A stretch of 64,000 nucleotides of DNA from Smittia aterrima. Lineage: Eukaryota > Arthropoda > Insecta > Diptera > Chironomidae. The DNA lies in the NCBI GenBank assembly GCA_033063855.1, contig CP093831.1, positions 7,936,001 to 8,000,000 on the forward strand, given 5' to 3'. The notes under the pieces are model-generated. The model saw only the letters and a list, made by a program, of their open reading frames with translations. It was not told where the DNA came from and did not search any database. This document shows, one piece after another, positions 58,601 to 64,000 of this stretch. Each line of letters opens with the position of its first letter. Within the stretch, counting starts at the first letter, position 1. Both the position numbers and the translations under genes were made by a program.

Positions 58601-61600
58601 ACAAGCATTGCTTTGACGTTTCATGGAGCACTAAAGATCGTGTATCGTTTAGATGCGTAAGAGTTTTCGCTGTCACAACAGCCGACGACTTCTCATTATT
58701 TTCATGAAGATATTTGCAATCATTCGCGAGAAATAAAATGTAACATCAAATGGCGCTTCGCCATGTGTTTCTTCAGCGACAATAACTTTACGCCGCCTTC
58801 TCTTGTCGCCGATCAAGATTCGCGTTAATATTCCGCTGCTTCTCGTGTGCACTTTGTTGCAACGCTTTTTTTTTGTCGTCGTTTAATCGCTGGCGGCTGA
58901 GAAATTCCTTTAATCGAATTAGACGAGAAATCGTGAAGCAATGAAACGCAACGCTCAGCCATTTAAAGCTTCAAGCAATTACTCAATCAAAGAACGATTT
59001 TTCTTTTAGCCCGAAGCAATTCTTCTCAATATTTTATGGATCACAGTCAATAAAAAAAATCTTCTCGTCAGTCCAGTTCCTTCTCAACTCACAAATCACA
59101 TTGACATTCATTACCTTCTTGGACTGCAATTAAATGTTCACACTCGAGGCTTAGCCATCGTTCAAGAACCTTAAACTTTTCTTTTGATTTGGTTTCACAC
59201 AAAATCCTGAGGCGCTTCTGCTTGTCGTGGGAGAACCCTTGTCGAGTATTTCAAGGCGAGAACAAAGTGATTACTTTTTCTGTTTGTGAACCTCAAACAA
59301 TTTCAATTCAAACTGAAGATACAACTTTGGGTTCAACTTGTTAAAGTAAAAATATTTTTGTAAGAATTTTTCATTTAGCACAAAACAATTTACACAAAAC
59401 TTGGATGAAAACCGTAATCAGATGCAAAGCATAATGTTTCGCGAATTATGCAAACGATTCACTTATTCTCATCTCTTTTTGTCTTCTCCACGCTACTATC
59501 GCTGATCCAGATTTATTCGCGCAAATTATTCTTGGGTAAATTGAAACTTTATTTGTTGATTCCCTCTGTAAGCAAATCTCTTCACAAAGCTACTGCAAGC
59601 TCTAATGGAAACGCGATGAGCAGTCTGCTCCTAACCGTCCATTCAGTTTGAGTATCAAGCGAAAACTACAGCTGAGTTCGAAAGATATTAAAGAAAATAA
59701 AATTTCGTATTCTTCGTCTTCGTTGCGCAACGTTAGCGTCACGCGACATGAAAGAAAGTTGTAAAGTCGCGAGAGATTTCACTTCCAAGCATGTTCCACC
59801 TGTTAACGCTTTTTTTTCGATTACAAAATCTCGCGCCACATAAATAAATTACGAATAACTGCAGCAATCATAATCAATCAATCTATTAAGCTAATTAATT
59901 GTGTGCGCACATGTAATAAATCTTCGATAATTAAAAGACGATAGAGAAAATGCGGCAGCGGTCACCAATGCAATTTGTTTGCCATTTGCGATTTATCGAG
60001 TGTGGGGAAGTGAAAGAAGATTTGCCGGTTTGAGCTTCTTCTCACGCGGTGACATTTCGAATTTGTGTCAACGACATTTGAGATAGAATTTGTCATCGTA
60101 AGCAATGACGACACAGTTGATCATTTGTTGCTAATTTCTCGGTGACTCTACGGGTCGGTAAGCTGAACAATCGTTAATTATGCAATGACGAAATGTTTTG
60201 TTAGCTTCTAATTGAGGTATTTGCGAGGTTGCCGAAATGAAAGAAAAGAAAGCTCGTTTTGTTTTCTTGAAACCGTAAAGTAAGGTCGAATAATTTACAT
60301 AAATTCTTTGTTGCGATTTTACTGCGGCTGATGATTCAGAACCTTGAAAGAAAATGACGCGTGGGAGGAATCAACGTTTTCAGAATAAAACAATTTTGAA
60401 GGCAAATTCTCCCAGAACTTTATGGAAATTAATTTTAATATTTGAAAGCTTAAAACTTGGCGGTACAATCGCACAGGTTTTAAACAATTCCATAAGAGCA
60501 GCTCTCTGCAGATTATGAACTCAACAAACCAAGGATAAACATTGAAGTAAATTTGTTTTCGTTTTGTTAACAAGAATAGCAAGAAGTGCCGTTTCTAGAA
60601 AAGTTTGAAGTAAAATATTCATGTTAAGCATGGATCGTTGAGAGGGAAAAGTTTTCCACTTAAGGTTCTCTTGGCTGCTTTATAATTACTTGTTTTATAA
60701 ATTCTTAAGTTTGCTTGTAACGCCAATGTAGAAGACAACAAGTTTGTTAATTAATTTAAGAGAAATCTTGTCGATCTCTGACATTCAATCATTTGATCTC
60801 AAGGTCGAGAGTAGTCAATTAATTTTCCTTCTTCAAAGCTAGATGTACAAGTGCGTGCTTTGCGAAAGCCTTTCCATTTAATTTATGTTCTGTTATCTCT
60901 CGTAAAGAGTTTGAAGGTTGCGAGAGTTTTCTCTTTTCATTGCAACGTCAAGCGAATCAGACGTCAATAGAGAAAGACAACTTTGCATAATTTATGCTTT
61001 GTTGACACAAAATACCGAACTAATTTAATTAACCGCCGCTGAATGTCGGTTGACTTTGAGTCCATTAAGTCAATTAACCCGTAGACTAGTTCAATTATGC
61101 ATGCGATTTGCAGTTTAACATAAGTTTCACATTATCTTGTATAATGATTGCAGAAAGAGAACTCGATACAATGTTTCTCATGTGAATAAAACGATAAATC
61201 TTTCAAAGTCTATTGTTAATGTCTTAATTGACAGATTAATGGAGGAGAGATATTTTGATAACGACTTTTTAATCTCTTTAAATACAAACGAGATTGCGAT
61301 TTTTTAAACTTGTTAGCTTAAGCTGGGGAGATCAGTAAACTTTTGTTTCGCAAAGTAATAACTTCACGGATTTTCCTGTTGAATAATTTTGGCGCTGAAT
61401 TTGTGACGCTAACCTTGTTAGCGAGAGAGACAGACAGAAAGTTTTTGTGAACGGGCGTGGGAAGATAAGTGAAGCAGGGACCGCTCAAGAATCCAAAATG
61501 AAAATCTTTTGTTTTAAACTCTCCCTGAGATGGAAAACATCCTCGCAATGTCGGAAAAGTTTCATTTACCAATTAAATTGTTTCAACTCAATTAAATCCT

Positions 61601-62049
61601 GCGAAGTGACATTTAGCAATCGATCTACGATAAAATTAGAAGCGAGATGAGATTACTTTCAACAAACTTCAGAAGCGAATCTTTAATTTTCCATGAAACT
61701 CTCGCTGAATCTGTGACCCGCATTTCTGTTGATTTATGTAAACCGATTTCAATCAATTTGCTTCCGAAGCTTCCACGATTAAACTCATTGATTGCGTCTG
61801 CTGTTTTGCCATTGAAAGAACGTTGATCACAATCATCAACATCCACGGTCAGCGGTTATTAAACATTTTGCGTCTGTTTTTTAATCGGTTTAAAATTGAG
61901 GCGCGCTCTTGAAATGAAATTGATGATTCTGCAGAATATCACTCTCGCTCACTCGTAATCGAGTGGTTCACATTTTGCTCCAATTTTTATAACAAACAAA
62001 AAAATCTTTGTCGATGCGCTTTTGTCGTTCAATCGTGTTCCGTCAGTCG
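55693..62049. other. Gene-free 6.4 kb stretch upstream of the CCAP receptor and the LRR gene
   Basis: Probable 5' flanks of two divergent genes. No exon with splice support, no RNA gene and no repeat seen. Long non-coding flanks are common around developmentally regulated neuropeptide receptors, but nothing in the sequence proves regulatory function. Confidence 0.45.
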
Positions 62050-63250
62050 ATGAGTGCAAACATGTTGCCTTCTGTAATTAAAAGAGTTTTCGTGATCGGG
62101 TGAATGAAGTGAATTCAATGTAGCAACAAATTAATAAATTTGTTATTCACAGCATCATCGCTCAGATTCATGGAACGCCCATTGATCTCAGGTGCAGTAA
62201 TTTCGACGTCAGTCGATTGCGTGATATTTCATATCAATGCGGAAAAGAGTTGAATTGCTTTTTCGAGAATGTCATTTCTGATAACGAAACACAATTTGTT
62301 TATTCATCGGATCGACATGTCCTTTCATACAAATGCGTGGGCTTTGTCAACTCATCGATGCATCAACTTCCAATCGATTTATTCAAGCGCTACCCGAATG
62401 TGGAAATATTGTATGCTGCCAATTTGGGTTTAAAAACGGTGGGAAGGACGCTTTTTGAAACGGCTAACAAACTTGTTGATGTTCATTTGGAAGGAAACAA
62501 TTTAACGGGTAAAAGTTTATTGATTTAAATGTTTTCGATAAGTGGAGGGCGGAACTAAATGTTTGTCCTTCCTGAACTTAATGTCAGAGTTTAAATTTGC
62601 TTCGACCAATCAAGCGTTTCAAATCTCTTCCACTAGAACTAGAGAACTTCCTGTTCTATGGCGCTATCAACCTACGCCGCATCGTTCTTGCCAACAACCA
62701 ACTCACTTCGATCGGAAAGGATACGTTTAAAAAGATGATTGTGAAAGCAGACAACTCGTTCGACAGCACGTACCAGAGGAAGCTTGAAGAAATTGATTTA
62801 TCGAATAATAAACTCTCAGACTTAGAGTTTGAAACGTTCTCGCAGTTGAGTTCACTGAAGATACTTCTACTCTCCCACAACCAAGTGAAGCTCAAATATG
62901 GACAGTTTCCCTTGCTTTTAAAGAAACTCGACTTGTCGTACAACCAATTAAAATACTTCACGCTCCGCCAATTGATAAACTCACAGCTTCTCGAAGAGCT
63001 CAAGCTGAACGGAAACTTTTTTGCCAACACGACAATCGAGTTTGTCTTTCCGGAAGCGCTTTTCCAATTGATGCACATTTACAGATTTGAGCTCTCGGAT
63101 TGCTTTACTTGTGAGCAACTCTCTGATGTTCTGGCTCACTTTAAACATTGCAATCGCAATATCGTCGTGCAATTTGATGTTGAGAAGATTAATGGACCGA
63201 ACATATTCGGAATCTCTTGTGTGGACGAGAGTGAACGTCAAAAGAGATGA
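62050..63250 (+). CDS. Secreted leucine-rich-repeat protein
   Basis: Exons 62050-62099, 62153-62508, 62637-63250; 339 residues. The signal peptide MSANMLPSVIKRVFVIGIIA spans the first intron and is followed by a Cys-bearing N-cap (LRCSNFD, YQCGKELNCFF). About six leucine-rich repeats follow, including LVDVHLEGNNLTEL, LRRIVLANNQLTSI, LEEIDLSNNKLSDL, LKILLLSHNQV, LKKLDLSYNQLKY and LEELKLNGN. The C-cap has Cys in DCFTCEQL, HC and ISC. The third exon start was chosen at 62637 because only this acceptor (CTCTTCCACTAG) keeps frame and gives an exact 24-residue repeat. There is no membrane segment or GPI signal, so it is presumably extracellular. Insect LRR proteins of this size serve in immunity or matrix roles; I cannot name an orthologue. 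Confidence 0.85.
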
Positions 63251-64000
63251 TGATGATGAGAAGAACGACGATTGGCGATTAATAATTCATGGAAACAAGT
63301 TTGTGTTAAAATGATAATTTAAAATGCGACAGTTGCGTACTAAGTGACTTTAGTTATCAATAAATTAATGTTTTAAATTAAAATTTAAACTTTTAATTAA
63401 TAATCGGACATTCTGTGTCATTAAACATTGATCGCGTCGAGTAGCCGCGTTAATTAATAACACGATCGACGTTGTCTGACTTTAAAACTTTGATGACATT
63501 CCAATTCTCAATTGAGCATAGACTTAAGATTATTGTGATGGTCAAGCACGAGTCGGGAGTTAAAGAAGAAGAGTGAAGACAGACAACGAGAAGACGAATA
63601 CATTAGCATAATTTGTAATGCCCATTAATTGAAATAAATTATATGTTGTTAGCATTAAAAATGTAATTTGCATTCGATTGCTGCTCGAAACCGGAAAAAC
63701 GACTACATACGGTCGTTCAGAGTATCGATATCAAATAAATAGCGTAATCTCAATTTGCAACTCGACAGTTGCTGGAAGTTGTCATGTTGCGATTTGAAAT
63801 ATCATAAGTCATGCCCAATGATCTGACAGTTCCCACTCAATTCGAACAAGCATGCCTAAGGAATCAAATTTCTCAATAAAATTCAAAATGTCAAGGTGTG
63901 CGATAAAAATAGAAATTAGGAATCGAATTCAATTTCCAGTCAATTACTTTTTCCTTTGAAGTTAGCTCAGATCACTGATTGAGAATGTAAAAGACTTTAA
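63251..64000. other. 3' flank of the LRR gene
   Basis: AATAAA at about 63359-63364 is a likely poly(A) signal for the LRR gene. No further gene is seen to the end of the window. Confidence 0.5.

Noticed and set aside
62542..62730. Frame reading EFKFASTNQAF through the start of the LRR exon
   Set aside because: It is joined by the obvious CAG acceptor but ends in a stop and destroys the repeats; the downstream acceptor restores a perfect 24-residue repeat.
1..64000. Prokaryotic features such as CRISPR arrays, operons, riboswitches or insertion sequences
   Set aside because: The sequence is clearly eukaryotic (spliced genes, TATA/initiator promoters, Pol III tRNA); no regularly spaced direct-repeat array was seen.

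Overview
This 64 kb window is eukaryotic and AT-rich. Introns are mostly 50-70 bases with GT-AG ends, and the genes include a CCAP neuropeptide receptor, TRAPPC11 and an IFT38/CLUAP1 protein. Short introns, insect-type TATA/initiator promoters and clusters of a DUF1091-like family point to a dipteran with a compact genome. A nematoceran, perhaps a chironomid midge, is my best guess, but the species cannot be fixed from sequence alone.

Layout. 57-12174 (minus): three exons of a laminin-G/EGF-repeat protein, with a 10.2 kb intron between the two halves of its LamG domain. Nested in that intron on the plus strand are six secreted lipase-like genes (A-F, 3890-11953); two more (G, H, 12710-14869) lie just upstream of the host's LamG exon. 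19180-23506 (minus): TRAPPC11. 24122-25330 (minus): HACD3-type 3-hydroxyacyl-CoA dehydratase. 25744-26020 (minus): a 74-residue cysteine-rich secreted peptide. 26377-27761 (plus): IFT38/CLUAP1. 27.83-28.87 kb: a coding-like stretch broken by stops. 30.0-34.9 kb (plus): a DUF1091-like cluster of four intact genes and three relics. 35258-35939: a non-autonomous inverted-repeat transposon with target duplication. 42.3-48.9 kb (plus): four paralogues of an unrecognised secreted protein family plus a relic of a fifth. 51545-55692 (minus): CCAP receptor, with a tRNA-Ser(AGA) in its second intron. 62050-63250 (plus): a secreted leucine-rich-repeat protein. The gaps at 14.9-19.2, 36-42.3, 48.9-51.5 and 55.7-62 kb show no gene I can support.

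The housekeeping genes are conserved and single-copy. The three secreted families (lipase-like, DUF1091-like, unrecognised 282-residue family) are local tandem expansions showing recent duplication, intron differences, catalytic-site changes and partial decay. All coding coordinates were assembled by hand from splice signals, reading-frame phase and paralogue comparison; no database search was possible.
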